Source: Alteromonas gracilis
Lineage (GTDB): Bacteria > Pseudomonadota > Gammaproteobacteria > Enterobacterales > Alteromonadaceae
NCBI RefSeq assembly: GCF_002993325.1
Contig: NZ_PVNO01000001.1
Coordinates: forward strand, 1 to 64,000
Length of the DNA stretch: 64,000 nt
Reading direction: 5' to 3'
Shown here: piece by piece, positions 28,019-40,189 of the stretch
Numbering within the stretch: the first letter of the stretch is position 1
Layout of the letters: every line of letters starts with the position of its first letter
Position numbers and translations under genes: made by a program
Notes under the pieces: model-generated
Database searches by the model: none
What the model was told of the DNA's origin: nothing
The model's input: the letters and a program-made list of their open reading frames with translations, nothing else

Positions 28019-30154
28019 TTAATGAGTTTTTAGTTTGGCCAACAACTCCCTAAGCGTGCTTACAGCACTGAAGATAGCTTTAGAGCTTTCTGCTGATGCA
28101 TTAGAGTTAGTGGAAACATCAGACGTTGCATTACCAATAACCACCATATTTCTATTCAGTTCTTCACTCACTTGGCTTTGTTCTTCTGCTGCAGCTGCCA
28201 TTTGCGTCATACGTTCACTGATCTCTCCAATTTGCATTACTGTGGTCTGCATTTTTCCTAACGCGGATTGCGAGAGTTGAGCCGCATCTTCAGCTTTTCG
28301 ACTGCCCGAGTGAATAGTGTTTACTGTATGATCAACTTCACTTTGTAATGCTGTAATAACTTTGCCAATTTCACCCACTGACTCTGCGGTCTTAGAGGCG
28401 AGAGAGCGAACTTCATCAGCAACAACACTAAATCCTCTGCCATTTTCACCCGCGCGTGCAGCCTCAATGGCAGCGTTTAGGGCCAATAGATTAGTTTGGT
28501 CGGCTATCGCACCAATAACATCAAGGATCTTTTTGATGTCAGCACTTCGCTGAGACACCGCTTGAACCGCGTCCGATGCGTTTTGCATCTCTTTAGATAG
28601 CTCTGTCACTGAATGTGTCGATTCTGAAATCTCGCTTTCCGTTTGTTTCACTGAGTTGGTAGCGTTATCTGCATTATCGGCTGCATCGGCAGCCGTTCTC
28701 GCCACCTCTTGCGCGGTTTGAGACATTTCAGTGATAGCGGTAACGACACTGTCTATTTCAGCCTGCTGTACTTGGATAAGTGAGTTTGTACTTTCGGTGT
28801 GGCGCTGCGTTTCGCCACTTTGCTCAATGACCTGAGCACACGACTGTTTGGCTTGATCAAGAAGCTCCCGCACGCGCTCCTTAAAGAGATTGAACGCTTC
28901 ACTTAGCTGAATGAGTTCCGCGTGCGAATGCACGTGAATATTTTGCGTTAAATCTCCGCCCTGTCCAGCGAGTTCTTCCATTCGCTCAGCGACTTGACGT
29001 ACGGGTTGGATAATACTTTTTGTAAATACAAAAACGAGGGCAAGTGCAACAGCTGTGCATATTATCGCTACGATAAGTTGTGTCGATAGCAGTGACGTCA
29101 CTGCTGAAGAAATCATCGATTCGAGCGAAGTAACCGGCGCCATCGCATGTGTTTTACTCACACCAACAATCATTTTCCATTTCACATCTGCAAGGGGGAG
29201 TGATATGTCTTGAGTGACATACAACATGCCATCGTTTTCAATAAGTCCAGACTGTTGTTTTGCACTTAACAGCATGTTTGATTTGGCTTTATCACTAAAA
29301 ACCTCAGTAAATGGTCTAGCCAGTTTGTCCTTTGCATCGGTTGCAGCAACAACTAAACCGTTTTGACTGACAACATAAACCTCAGCATTGCCGTTATAGA
29401 GCGAAGCTTTGAGACCTTCAGCTCGCTTTTGAATAATAGGAAGGTTTAGATCGGTTCCAACTACGCCGCGGAATTGGTTATTTGCGATAACAGGAACAGT
29501 TAGGCTAGTCATTAACTCAGTATAGCCTTCGCGAATTTCGTATTGGTAAGGGTTAGAAACGCAGGGCTTGCGTGTTTCTTCATTACACAGATACCATTCA
29601 GCTGCTCTAAACCCGAATTCATCAAGCGTTGTATCATGCTTTAACTCAGGATCAGTAATTGCTATCTGCTCAGCAGCGCCGTTTGCTCCCCGAATAAAAT
29701 AAACCTCGAAGCTACCTGTTCCTGGCGTTGAATGAGACTTACCACTTATGTTTTCAGAAGCTTTACCGTCAAACCTGTTTGTTTCAAACTGCGCATAAAC
29801 GCTTGAGGTTAAATTCGTATCCAACATACTTTCAACTAAGCGCTCGGTCTGTTCGCGGCTCAATGACAGCGAATCATTCGCCTCTATGCTTTTAGTAAGT
29901 TGAGCCGCTAACGCGTTCGGCAAAATATGTGCACTGTTAATAAGTGCTTCCGTTTGCGCTGCATATTGAGATGCCTTGGCAGATACAGTCTTTTGTATCT
30001 GGTCTACAATTTCTTGATTAACATGCTGGTCTATTTCTTTTTCTGTCCGGTCAAGTAAGAGATAACTTACGCAAATAAACACTGCGGCGAGAAGTATAAA
30101 AAGCATGCCAACAACAGACATAAGCTTGGAAGAAAGAGAATGACTTTTTTTCAT
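28019..30154 (-). CDS. Methyl-accepting chemotaxis protein with periplasmic Cache-type sensor
   Basis: The 711-residue receptor has a first membrane span at about residues 10-34, a periplasmic region of about 310 residues and a second span near 350-378. The periplasmic part contains [15 protein letters not shown] and [18 protein letters not shown], typical of double-Cache sensor domains that bind small molecules directly. A HAMP domain follows ([22 protein letters not shown]) and then the signalling domain, whose tip holds [18 protein letters not shown] and [13 protein letters not shown]. There is no C-terminal pentapeptide for CheR/CheB docking. The ligand is unknown. Start ATG 30154. Confidence 0.96.
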   Translation of the reverse strand: MKKSHSLSSKLMSVVGMLFILLAAVFICVSYLLLDRTEKEIDQHVNQEIVDQIQKTVSAKASQYAAQTEALINSAHILPNALAAQLTKSIEANDSLSLSREQTERLVESMLDTNLTSSVYAQFETNRFDGKASENISGKSHSTPGTGSFEVYFIRGANGAAEQIAITDPELKHDTTLDEFGFRAAEWYLCNEETRKPCVSNPYQYEIREGYTELMTSLTVPVIANNQFRGVVGTDLNLPIIQKRAEGLKASLYNGNAEVYVVSQNGLVVAATDAKDKLARPFTEVFSDKAKSNMLLSAKQQSGLIENDGMLYVTQDISLPLADVKWKMIVGVSKTHAMAPVTSLESMISSAVTSLLSTQLIVAIICTAVALALVFVFTKSIIQPVRQVAERMEELAGQGGDLTQNIHVHSHAELIQLSEAFNLFKERVRELLDQAKQSCAQVIEQSGETQRHTESTNSLIQVQQAEIDSVVTAITEMSQTAQEVARTAADAADNADNATNSVKQTESEISESTHSVTELSKEMQNASDAVQAVSQRSADIKKILDVIGAIADQTNLLALNAAIEAARAGENGRGFSVVADEVRSLASKTAESVGEIGKVITALQSEVDHTVNTIHSGSRKAEDAAQLSQSALGKMQTTVMQIGEISERMTQMAAAAEEQSQVSEELNRNMVVIGNATSDVSTNSNASAESSKAIFSAVSTLRELLAKLKTH

Positions 30155-30462
30155 TTATAAAAACAACTTTGGTTAAAAAGAGACCAGTACTGAACATAGT
30201 ACATTTTTGCGATTTTTAGCGGGACAATCCGAATAATTTTGTAGGTATTACGCGATTAAAGTATCAGTTCGCATTGTACATAATTCGTTCTAAAACATCA
30301 GTTGTCTATTCATCTTTGTTGATTTGGTTTTTATACCTTTGTATTGGCCCTTATACGTTAATGCATGAAGAGGTGTTTTGACCAAAAACAAGCGTGCCTT
30401 ACGTATTATCTCTATCTGCGTATACAAATGACGTAAACAAATGAGAAAAACTGGAGAGGTTG
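30155..30462. other. Intergenic region between divergent chemotaxis and FNT genes
   Basis: About 308 AT-rich bases that must hold both promoters. I found no repeat, RNA gene, operator palindrome or small frame with a ribosome binding site. Confidence 0.5.
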
Positions 30463-31308
30463 ATGGCTAAAGATGCTAAGGATTCGGGCGACAGACAGCA
30501 AGATGTGGCGTTGAGCCATACCGAAGAAAAGGATGTAAGAGATAACCAAAGCTTAAATTCTGTTTCTTTGTACGCCATCGTACATAGGGAAGGGCTTGAG
30601 GAACTTCAGCGCCCTATGATGTCGTTATGGTGGTCAGGGGTTGCAGCAGGTATTGGTATATCGATTTCAATCCTAGCCGAAGGAATTCTGCATCATCTCT
30701 TTTCCGGTTCTCCTAATCAGTTTGTGATAGAGAATTTAGGTTACACCGTGGGGTTCGTGTTGGTTATCGTTGGTCGACTGCAGCTTTTCACCGAAAATAC
30801 GCTTTCGGTCATTCTTCCGTTGTTGAGCAAGCCATCGTTAAATATGGGCTTTTGTATTGCGCGTCTGTGGTCTATTGTCTTCGCCGCTAATATGTTCGGC
30901 ACCTTTCTAGCTGCATTATTTAGCTATACCCTGCAAGCTGTGCCTCCGGAGCTGGTAGAAGGAATGACTGCTATATCTGAGCATTATGCCAAGTTATCAC
31001 CATCAGACGCTTTTTCTTACGGTATTACGTCTGGATTTATTATCGCCGCTATCGTGTGGATGAAGCCTTCGGTCAAGCATTCCCAAATATTGATGATTGT
31101 GATTTTTACCTATTTGATTGCTGTAGGTAATTTTACGCACGTGATAGCCGGTTCAACAGAGCTCTTCTTGTTGGCACTGCAAGATAAGATAAGTATTATC
31201 GAAACCGTTTCTCTTATCGGCGCTACATTGCTTGGGAATATCGTTGGCGGAACAGGGTTGTTCGCACTGCTGGCTTATGGGCAAGTGGTAAGGGAAATAG
31301 AGAAATAG
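30463..31308 (+). CDS. Formate/nitrite transporter (FNT) family protein, YfdC-like
   Basis: ATG 30463 is preferred over the adjacent in-frame TTG at 30460 because the GGAGAGG site is better spaced; the product has 281 residues. A hydrophilic N-terminus of about 55 residues precedes six membrane spans. The GVAAGIGISISI, FTENTLSVILP and IGATLLGNIVGG segments correspond to the FNT pore repeats. The length and N-terminal LQRPMMSLWWSG segment resemble E. coli YfdC, whose substrate is unsettled. Downstream is an octamer repeat that overlaps the stop codon and then a terminator shared with the his operon. Confidence 0.92.
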   Translation: MAKDAKDSGDRQQDVALSHTEEKDVRDNQSLNSVSLYAIVHREGLEELQRPMMSLWWSGVAAGIGISISILAEGILHHLFSGSPNQFVIENLGYTVGFVLVIVGRLQLFTENTLSVILPLLSKPSLNMGFCIARLWSIVFAANMFGTFLAALFSYTLQAVPPELVEGMTAISEHYAKLSPSDAFSYGITSGFIIAAIVWMKPSVKHSQILMIVIFTYLIAVGNFTHVIAGSTELFLLALQDKISIIETVSLIGATLLGNIVGGTGLFALLAYGQVVREIEK

Positions 31309-31340
31309 AGAAATAGGGAAACAGAGAAGTAGAGAAATAA
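31293..31340 (+). repeat. Octamer tandem repeat across the FNT gene stop codon
   Basis: Six copies of an 8-base unit AGAAATAG (with variants GGAAATAG, GGAAACAG, AGAAGTAG, AGAAATAA) run without interruption. The stop codon of the FNT gene is the last three bases of copy two. Confidence 0.85.
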
Positions 31341-31350
31341 TTAGCGTATA

Positions 31351-31387
31351 AAAATGCCCTTCGCGTAGAAAACGAGAAGGGCATTTT
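31351..31387. terminator. Bidirectional terminator between FNT gene and his operon
   Basis: AAAATGCCCTTC pairs with GAAGGGCATTTT around a 13-base loop. It follows the FNT gene on the plus strand and the last his gene on the minus strand. Confidence 0.9.
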
Positions 31388-31413
31388 GGATAAGATCTTT
31401 AATTGCTAGTAGA

Positions 31414-32027
31414 TTACTTATGACGCTCACGCAACACGTTAAGTGCATCATTAAGCGACATGTCGCTAGCTTGAAGTAACACTGTTAGGTGATACAGCAA
31501 ATCAGCGGCTTCGTTTTTAAGCTCTTCTTTGTCGTGGACAGTAGCTGCTAGCGCGGTTTCTACACCTTCTTCACCCACCTTCTGTGCTATGCGCTTAATA
31601 CCTTTGTTGTATAGGCTTGCAGTATAGCTGCTTTTTGGGTCAGCATCTTTACGCGCTGCCAAGACACGTTCTAAGTCTGCAAGAAAGGTAAATGCGGGTG
31701 TGTTGCCGTCAAACCAACAGCTCTCAACGCCGGTGTGGCATGTTGGGCCGTTAGGGTTGGCAAGTACCAACAGTGAATCTTGGTCGCAGTCGCAGGCAAC
31801 GCTCACTAAATCTAGCGTGTTACCAGATGTTTCACCCTTGGTCCAAAGACGTTGCTTTGAGCGGCTGAAAAAGGTTACTTTACCAGTATCAAGGGTTTTC
31901 GCTAGGGCATCTTGGTCCATGTAACCCTGCATTAATACCTTGCCTGATAATGCGTCTTGCACAATGGCAGGCAGCAAGTTGTCCATTTTGTCCCAAGCCA
32001 GTTTATTGCTATTTTCATTGGTAATGA

Positions 32028-32031
<4 letters not shown>
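31414..32031 (-). CDS. hisI: Bifunctional phosphoribosyl-AMP cyclohydrolase / phosphoribosyl-ATP pyrophosphatase
   Basis: The 205-residue HisIE fusion carries out steps two and three of histidine synthesis. The N-terminal cyclohydrolase half has [31 protein letters not shown] and the metal-binding CDCDQDSLL with GPTCHTG. The C-terminal pyrophosphatase half (from about residue 110) shows [22 protein letters not shown] and [13 protein letters not shown]. It is the last gene of the operon and overlaps hisF by four bases. Confidence 0.98.
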
Positions 32032-34187
<2,156 letters not shown>

Positions 34188-34188
<1 letters not shown>

Positions 34189-35258
34189 TACAGTGCTCCT
34201 TTACTGCTTGGTAGTGCATCGCCTTGACGAGTAATAGCTTGACGTAGCGCACGGCCAAATACTTTAAACAAGCTCTCTACTTGGTGGTGGGCATTACCTT
34301 CGCTGGTGGAAAGGTGTAATGATAACCCCATGCTTTGCGCAAGCGAGTAGAAGAAGTGTGGCACCATTTCAGTGGCCATTTCACCTACTTGGTCGCGGCT
34401 AAATTCAGCCTCAAACTTAAGGTGAGGGCGGTTAGAAATATCCATGATACATTCCGCACGACACTCATCCATTGGCAACGCAAAACCAAAACGGCCAATG
34501 CCGCGTTTGTCGCCCAGCGCTTTTTTAAGGGCTTCGCCAAGGGCTAGGGCGGTATCTTCTACACTGTGGTGATCGTCAATGTGCAAATCACCATTAGTAG
34601 TTAGGTTTAATTCGAAGCCACCGTGGGTCGCAATTTGGTCAAGCATGTGATCAAAAAAGCCCATGCCGGTTTGAATTGTCGACTTAGCTTGCGAGTCTAA
34701 ATCTACGCGAACGCGAATGTCGGTTTCAGAGGTTGTGCGTACCACTTCTGCTATACGTGAAGATGCAAGCAAGCTTTTCTGAATATCATTCCAGTTTAAG
34801 CTCTCGCGGTTGTACTGAAAGCTGCGAATACCCATGTTTTCGGCAAGCTGCACATCGGTAATTCTGTCACCAATCACAAACGAGCGGGTGAAATCCACTT
34901 TGCCTTGCTGCAGGTATTCTTGAACTAAACCGAGCTTTGGCTTGCGGCATGTGCAGTTATCAGCATCGAAGTGCGGGCAAATAAGCACGTCATCGAATAC
35001 CACGCCTTGGCTTTCGAAAATGGCCATCATGGCATTGTGTGGCTTGTCGAAATCTTCTTGAGGAAAGCTGTCTGTGCCTAAACCATCTTGGTTACTTACC
35101 ATTACGAGTTTATAACCAGCTGCTTTTAGTTTAAGTAGCACAGGAATAACGTTTGGCTCGAAAACCAGCTTCTCTAGACTATCTAATTGCTTATCTACTG
35201 GCGGCTCTTCAACAAGTGTACCGTCGCGGTCGATAAATAAAATGGCTTGCTGACTCAT
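34188..35258 (-). CDS. hisB: Bifunctional histidinol-phosphatase / imidazoleglycerol-phosphate dehydratase
   Basis: The 356-residue protein is the gammaproteobacterial fusion form. The N-terminal HAD phosphatase begins [12 protein letters not shown] (catalytic aspartates 10 and 12) and has a [15 protein letters not shown] zinc loop. From about residue 168 the dehydratase domain has [17 protein letters not shown] and [17 protein letters not shown], the manganese-binding motifs. It overlaps hisC by four bases. Confidence 0.98.
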
Positions 35259-36334
35259 GCCGCGTCCTCATTATTTTTAAATTCGTTAATTAGCTGCATT
35301 AAACGCTGATTTTGCTCTTCAGTGCCGATGCTTACCCGTAAACAGTTTTGTAAGTTAAGCTGTTTTGATTGATCGCGAATTAGCATGCCTTGGCTTACCA
35401 AGTACTGCATTAGGGCTTGCGCTTTTGCGTAGCGGAATAAGATAAAGTTTGCCCGTCTATCACCCACTAACTCAAAGCCTTCAACTGCTTCTAACGCTTC
35501 GGCTAAGGCCTCTTTTTCGCGATTGATGGTTGCCACTTGAAGCTCAAGTAGCGTTAGCGATTCTGCCGACAATGCTTGTGCGGCAATCTGCGCCACTGGC
35601 TCTGGAATAGGATAAGGCGCTATTACTTTAAGCAGAGCTTGGATCACCGGTGCTTGGGCAAGTGTAAAACCACAGCGAAGACCGGCAAGTGCAAACGCTT
35701 TAGACAGCGTACGAAGTACCACTAAATTCGGGTAGTTGTTAATCTCATTCGCCCATGTATTATCGGCATCAAACTCAATGTACGCTTCATCTACCACTAC
35801 CAATGCCTTATCAGCAAAGTGATTGAGCACGGTTTTAATGTCTTCGCGGGCAACCGGCGTACCGGTTGGATTATTTGGCGCACAAATGAAGATCACGTTA
35901 ACGTCATCTTCAGCGCATACAGCATTCACGTTAAGGCTAAAGTCGTCGTTAAGCGGCACTTTCTTAATGCCCACATCACAGGTTTCAGCACTGATGGCAT
36001 ACATACCGTAGGTAGGCGGGCAAATCAGAATGCTGTCTTTACCCGGCGTACAGAACGTACGAATAAGCAGTTCAATGCCCTCATCTGCACCGCGAGTAAC
36101 GATAAGCTGCGATTTGTCGAGCCCTGCGTAGTTTGCGTAACCACTCACTACCGCTTCAGGCTGACACGATGGATAGCGGTTAAAGTTACCGCTATCTACA
36201 CTGTATTCGTTGGCATAAGGTGACTCGTTAGCGTTAAGCCAGTCTTGACCACCTGAAAACAAGCGACGCGCCGATTCATAAGGCTTTAGCGGCACTAAGT
36301 TTTCATTAATTAAATTATCGATAAGCGTCGACAT
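35255..36334 (-). CDS. hisC: Histidinol-phosphate aminotransferase
   Basis: The 359-residue PLP enzyme transfers the amino group to imidazole-acetol phosphate. The [10 protein letters not shown]-terminal motif, [20 protein letters not shown] and the PLP-lysine context [15 protein letters not shown] are all visible. It overlaps hisD by one base and hisB by four. Confidence 0.98.
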   Translation of the reverse strand: MSTLIDNLINENLVPLKPYESARRLFSGGQDWLNANESPYANEYSVDSGNFNRYPSCQPEAVVSGYANYAGLDKSQLIVTRGADEGIELLIRTFCTPGKDSILICPPTYGMYAISAETCDVGIKKVPLNDDFSLNVNAVCAEDDVNVIFICAPNNPTGTPVAREDIKTVLNHFADKALVVVDEAYIEFDADNTWANEINNYPNLVVLRTLSKAFALAGLRCGFTLAQAPVIQALLKVIAPYPIPEPVAQIAAQALSAESLTLLELQVATINREKEALAEALEAVEGFELVGDRRANFILFRYAKAQALMQYLVSQGMLIRDQSKQLNLQNCLRVSIGTEEQNQRLMQLINEFKNNEDAA

Positions 36335-37638
36335 TAGGCGTCTCCCTGCTTAAGTGCCTGCATACGAAGTGCAACGGCTTGCTCGTGCGCATCTAACCCT
36401 TCTGCTGCCGCTAGTGCCATAATCGCAGGGCCTAAATTACGCATGCCATCTTCACTTAGTTCTTGAATTGTGTAGCGACGCATAAAGTCTAAAAGACCAA
36501 GACTAGAGTAGTTCTTTGCATAGCCGTATGTGGGAAGCACGTGGTTCGTACCTGACGCATAATCACCAGCTGATTCTGGTGACCACGGACCTAAGAAAAT
36601 AGAGCCGGCGTATTTAATTTTTGGCAAATAATCACGGGCATTCTCTATTTGTACAATTAAGTGCTCAGCCGCGTAGGCGTTACTTGCTTCAATGGCTTGC
36701 TCAATGGAATCAGCCAAAATATAACGCGCATTTTCCATAGCAGGGCGTGCAATCTCAGCACGAGATAGCGTAGCTAATTGACGCTCAACCGCGGCTTTTG
36801 CTTCTTCAATAAGCGAAGCGCTGTTAGATACCAAAATAGCTTGGGAATCTGGGCCGTGCTCGGCTTGAGAAAGTAGATCTGCAGCTACAAACTCAGGGTT
36901 TGCGAATTCATCGGCTAGCACCAATACCTCTGACGGACCCGCCGGCATATCAATAGCAGCACCATCAGCACGTTGGCTAACTTGCTGTTTAGCTTCGGTA
37001 ACAAAGCTATTGCCAGGGCCGAAGATTTTATCGACCTGAGGAATCGTTTCAGTACCCAATGCCATGGCTGCAACCGCTTGAGCGCCACCACACAAGAAGA
37101 TTTTATCAATGCCGCATTTTCTTGCCGCATAGGCAATTTCGGGCGCAATAAGTTGTTCTTTGTTTGGCGGTGTGCAAAGCAGTTTATTTTCACAGCCTGC
37201 CACCAATGCAGGCACGCCCAGCATTAACACAGTTGATGGAAGCGGTGCGCTGCCGCCTGGAATATAAAGGCCTACTGCGTCAAGCGCGGTAAAGCGAAGC
37301 TCGCACTGAACTCCTGGCGTGGTGGTAATAGCGATATCACTTGGCACTTGTGCTTCGTGAAAGGTCTTTATATTGTTAAACGCTGTGTCGATAGCATTTG
37401 CGACTTCAGGTGTTACCTTAGCTGCTAGGGCATCGATATTCTCTTGCGAAAGCACAAGGCTTTTTAGGTCTGGGCAGTCAAACTTACGTGTGTAATCAAG
37501 TACTGCCCCATCACCTTCTGCTTCAACGCGGGCGATAATCTCGCCCACGGTTTGCTTTAACTGTTGGCTATTGGCCATAGCCGGGCGAGCTAGCGCCTGT
37601 TTTTTCTCATTTTCTGAAAGAGATGACCAAGTAATCAT
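36334..37638 (-). CDS. hisD: Histidinol dehydrogenase
   Basis: The 434-residue zinc enzyme oxidises histidinol to histidine. GLYIPGGSAPLPSTVLMLGVPA, IFGPGNSFVTEAK, DMPAGPSEVLVLAD and LLSQAEHGPDSQ (zinc ligands) are intact, and the C-terminal GTNHVLPTYGYAKNYS segment is typical. It is separated from hisG by 13 bases. Confidence 0.98.
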   Translation of the reverse strand: MITWSSLSENEKKQALARPAMANSQQLKQTVGEIIARVEAEGDGAVLDYTRKFDCPDLKSLVLSQENIDALAAKVTPEVANAIDTAFNNIKTFHEAQVPSDIAITTTPGVQCELRFTALDAVGLYIPGGSAPLPSTVLMLGVPALVAGCENKLLCTPPNKEQLIAPEIAYAARKCGIDKIFLCGGAQAVAAMALGTETIPQVDKIFGPGNSFVTEAKQQVSQRADGAAIDMPAGPSEVLVLADEFANPEFVAADLLSQAEHGPDSQAILVSNSASLIEEAKAAVERQLATLSRAEIARPAMENARYILADSIEQAIEASNAYAAEHLIVQIENARDYLPKIKYAGSIFLGPWSPESAGDYASGTNHVLPTYGYAKNYSSLGLLDFMRRYTIQELSEDGMRNLGPAIMALAAAEGLDAHEQAVALRMQALKQGDA

Positions 37639-37651
37639 AATTGCCTGCCTT

Positions 37652-38554
37652 TTAGCCCATCATTTTTTCGATTGGCATTACAAGAATAGAGCTACAACCA
37701 AGGACTTTGAGCTTTTCCATGGTTTCCCAGAATAAGGTTTCTGTAGAAACAACGTGGATAGCTACTTGCTCTTCGTTTCCAGCAAGTGGAAGTACCGTTG
37801 GATTTTCAGCACCTGGAAGTAGGCTTTTAACTTGCTCTAAATAAGCTTTTGGCGCGTGTAGCATGATGTACTTACTTTCTTTTGCCAGTAATACACCATC
37901 AACACGTGGCATTAGACGGTTAACCAGTGTTTCTTTCTCGTCGCTAAGTTCGCCGTCTGCGCGCTTAATAAGTACTGCTTTGCTGCGGAAGATAACGTCT
38001 TTTTCCACAAGGCCATTCGCTTCAAGTGTTGCGCCTGTAGAAACCAAGTCACAAATAGCGTCAGCGACACCCGCGCGCGGTGCAACTTCCACGGAACCTT
38101 GAAGCATTACGGCTTTTGCGTTGATGCCTTGGTCCTTGAAATAACGCTCAAGAAGGTAAGGGTAGGTGGTCGCTACCTTCTTGCCCTCTAGAGACTGAAT
38201 GCCGTCATATTTCATTTCGTTAGGTACGGCAATGGACAAGCGGCAGCCGCCATAGTCTAGACGACGTAACACTTCATATTCAAACGGCTTACCCGCAGCT
38301 TTTCGCTCAAGCATTTTTTCTTCAAGCTCGTTTTCGCCGATAAAGCCAAGGTCACATACGCCATCCATAACAAGGCCTGGAATATCGTCGTCACGTACGC
38401 GAAGCAAATCAATAGGCTGGTTCGTTGAATGCGCAATCAGCAGGCGATCACGAATGTTCAGTTTTATGCCGATTGCTTTTAGAAGTGCGATGCTGTCATC
38501 ACTTAAGCGACCTGATTTCTGTACGGCAATTCGAAGTCTGTTGCTGTTACTCAT
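37652..38554 (-). CDS. hisG: ATP phosphoribosyltransferase, long form
   Basis: The 300-residue enzyme carries out the first, feedback-controlled step of histidine synthesis. The length shows the long form with its own C-terminal regulatory domain (from about residue 225), so no HisZ partner is needed. The N-terminal [18 protein letters not shown] and the PRPP-binding [14 protein letters not shown] are clear. It is the first structural gene, downstream of the leader and attenuator. Confidence 0.98.
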   Translation of the reverse strand: MSNSNRLRIAVQKSGRLSDDSIALLKAIGIKLNIRDRLLIAHSTNQPIDLLRVRDDDIPGLVMDGVCDLGFIGENELEEKMLERKAAGKPFEYEVLRRLDYGGCRLSIAVPNEMKYDGIQSLEGKKVATTYPYLLERYFKDQGINAKAVMLQGSVEVAPRAGVADAICDLVSTGATLEANGLVEKDVIFRSKAVLIKRADGELSDEKETLVNRLMPRVDGVLLAKESKYIMLHAPKAYLEQVKSLLPGAENPTVLPLAGNEEQVAIHVVSTETLFWETMEKLKVLGCSSILVMPIEKMMG

Positions 38555-38604
38555 TGAAACGTTCCTTACACGTTGTGTTTTAACTTTTGATTGCGCCTAA
38601 AACG

Positions 38605-38633
38605 AAAAACCCCCGGAAGTTTCCTTCCGAGGG
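38605..38633 (-). terminator. his operon attenuator terminator
   Basis: On the minus strand CCCTCGGAAG pairs with CTTCCGGGGG around a GAAA loop and is followed by five T residues. It lies between the leader peptide gene and hisG. An upstream CCTTCC (38660-38665) can pair either with GGAAGG at 38675-38680 or with the GGAAGG in the terminator stem, so the structures are mutually exclusive. Confidence 0.9.
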
Positions 38634-38697
38634 TCGAGAATTTTTCTATCTGCGCCGTTGGAAGGAAATATAGACCTTCCAGCACGAACCTGAAAGG

Positions 38698-38742
38698 TTA
38701 TGCTTTGTGGTGATGGTGGTGTTTCGCCGCGCAGTTAATCAT
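38698..38742 (-). CDS. hisL: his operon leader peptide
   Basis: A 14-codon frame encodes MINCAAKHHHHHKA with five consecutive histidine codons. It lies about 65 bases upstream of the attenuator hairpin. A small hairpin AACCT-TTC-AGGTT overlaps its stop codon and could act as the pause structure. Ribosome stalling at the His codons when charged tRNA-His is scarce would favour read-through into hisG; this is the classic his attenuation mechanism and is inferred here from layout. Confidence 0.93.
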   Translation of the reverse strand: MINCAAKHHHHHKA

Positions 38743-38778
38743 TTTGGTTAATCTAATTCCTAATTTCGAACGGCTGAA

Positions 38779-38807
38779 ACATTAGCGGTTTGAGCCTCGA
38801 TTTGCAA
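38779..38807 (-). promoter_or_regulatory. Probable sigma-70 promoter of the his operon
   Basis: On the minus strand TTGCAA (38802-38807) and TAATGT (38779-38784) are separated by exactly 17 bases. The transcript would start about 30 bases before the leader peptide. No start site has been measured. Confidence 0.6.
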
Positions 38808-38952
38808 GGCAAAAGTGAACTCTTTTCCTACATTAACTCTAAATTAATATACATATAATAAAACTATTCGTTATGAATGAGTTGTGAACCATAATTTTGA
38901 GCACCATTCGGCCGATAAATTCTATAAACCCATACACATTTTAGGAGGGCGT

Positions 38953-39192
38953 ATGAGCAACGATCTACTGTTTCCCATTTTGCCTCGTAATACCAAAGTG
39001 CCGATTGAACCCGATGAGCGGGTGAAAAAAGTGCAGAAAACAAAGAAGTCTGAGTACATTAGTGAAGAAGACCGCGACAATTTCCAAGACATAAAGCGTA
39101 CCGAGGTAATTGATGCATCAGCTGAGAACTCGAAAGACAAAGAACGAGACAATAAGAGCGGCGGGCTTAAGCACATTGATATTGATGTTTAA
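38953..39192 (+). CDS. Hypothetical small charged protein, 79 residues
   Basis: ATG 38953 follows an excellent AGGAGGG site; a longer frame from 38884 has no such site. The 79-residue product starts MSNDLLFPILPRN and then becomes very rich in Lys, Glu and Asp (KKVQKTKKSEY, KDKERDNKSGG), probably disordered. I do not recognise the family. It ends 15 bases from the end of the convergent ParA-like gene. The strong ribosome binding site is the best evidence that it is real. Confidence 0.7.
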   Translation: MSNDLLFPILPRNTKVPIEPDERVKKVQKTKKSEYISEEDRDNFQDIKRTEVIDASAENSKDKERDNKSGGLKHIDIDV

Positions 39193-39207
39193 TATATCTT
39201 GTTAGCA

Positions 39208-39981
39208 TTAGGTTTTATCTGCGTTTAGCTCTGCAAATAAGGCGGCGATCTGTCCCGTCGCTTTATGTTTAGGCAAATAGAAGGGAAGTGGAATACGCTT
39301 GGAATGGGACTCTTTCACCTTTACCGTGGCGCTGATATAGCTATCTAATACTGGTAAACCCTCCGACTTGAGTGAGTTCACCAATTCTCCAGGAAGCTTC
39401 GCCTGACTATTAAATTGATTAACTACAATACCCAATAAACGCAGCTCAGGATTGTGATCCTCTTTAAGCTCCATAGCATTGTCGAGCAACCGCAAAATAG
39501 CCTGTGCGGAAAAATCATCGCAATCAAAAGGAACGCAAAACCCATCTGCAGCAATAAGTGCCGCTTTAGAGTAAAAGTTGAAATTAGGTGGTGTGTCGAT
39601 AAAAATGTTATCGAATTCGCCCTTTAATTCTTTTAGTGCGTCTTTAAGTTTAAAAATTTTGTATCGAGATTCGAGTTCTCGCTCTACGTCAGCCAAGGCT
39701 GGTGAGGAAGGCATAACAAAGAGGTTTTCAAAAGGGGTTGGATGAATAAACTCAATAGGCTTTTTAGCCGTTCTGAATATACCTACCACTTGTTTAAACA
39801 TATCAGCAACAGAATTGCTTTTTTCGTTGGCGTCAAACCCCGCGTAGTGAGTACTGTTTCCCTGGGCATCTAAGTCTACTAATAGCGTTTTATGGCCCAC
39901 CTTCGCGCTTTGTGCGGCTAAATTGGTACTAATCGTTGATTTACCCACCCCACCTTTTTGATTAAATACCACGACAATCAT
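39208..39981 (-). CDS. ParA family ATPase, orphan
   Basis: ATG 39981 behind AGGGA is preferred to the TTG two codons earlier; the product has 257 residues. The deviant Walker A motif KGGVGKST (with the signature lysine before the GGVGKS) opens the protein, followed by LLVDLDAQGNST and the FIDTPPN Walker B region. ParA-like proteins position cargo such as plasmids, chromosomal origins, chemoreceptor arrays or flagella. There is no ParB or parS-like repeat nearby and no plasmid gene, so the cargo is unknown. The protein lacks an N-terminal helix-turn-helix. Confidence 0.92.
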   Translation of the reverse strand: MIVVVFNQKGGVGKSTISTNLAAQSAKVGHKTLLVDLDAQGNSTHYAGFDANEKSNSVADMFKQVVGIFRTAKKPIEFIHPTPFENLFVMPSSPALADVERELESRYKIFKLKDALKELKGEFDNIFIDTPPNFNFYSKAALIAADGFCVPFDCDDFSAQAILRLLDNAMELKEDHNPELRLLGIVVNQFNSQAKLPGELVNSLKSEGLPVLDSYISATVKVKESHSKRIPLPFYLPKHKATGQIAALFAELNADKT

Positions 39982-40139
39982 ACGCAATCCCTATGTTGAA
40001 ACAGTTATTGAACACATCAATTGACTAAAATATGCCCAAATACCATTGTGGATGCAAAGTATTGTTTTTATTTTGAACGATAGCTCTCTGTAAAAAACTT
40101 TAACGGGACGATAAAAACGAAATTCAACTTTACATCTTA

Positions 40140-40156
40140 ATGATAATGATTATCAT
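40140..40156 (+). promoter_or_regulatory. Fur box upstream of TonB receptor gene
   Basis: ATGATAATGATTATCAT is nearly a perfect palindrome and matches the Fur consensus core. A TTTACA box (40129-40134) and a TATCAT box (40151-40156) with 16-base spacing overlap it, so bound Fur would block the promoter. It lies 34 bases before the receptor start. Confidence 0.88.
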
Positions 40157-40189
40157 CAGCTTATTCTTTTTTATGTTAATCGATTAAGT

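Noticed and set aside
31293..31340. Octamer repeat as a phase-variation switch for the FNT protein
   Set aside because: The stop codon is already reached at the end of copy two, so gain or loss of later copies would not change the protein.
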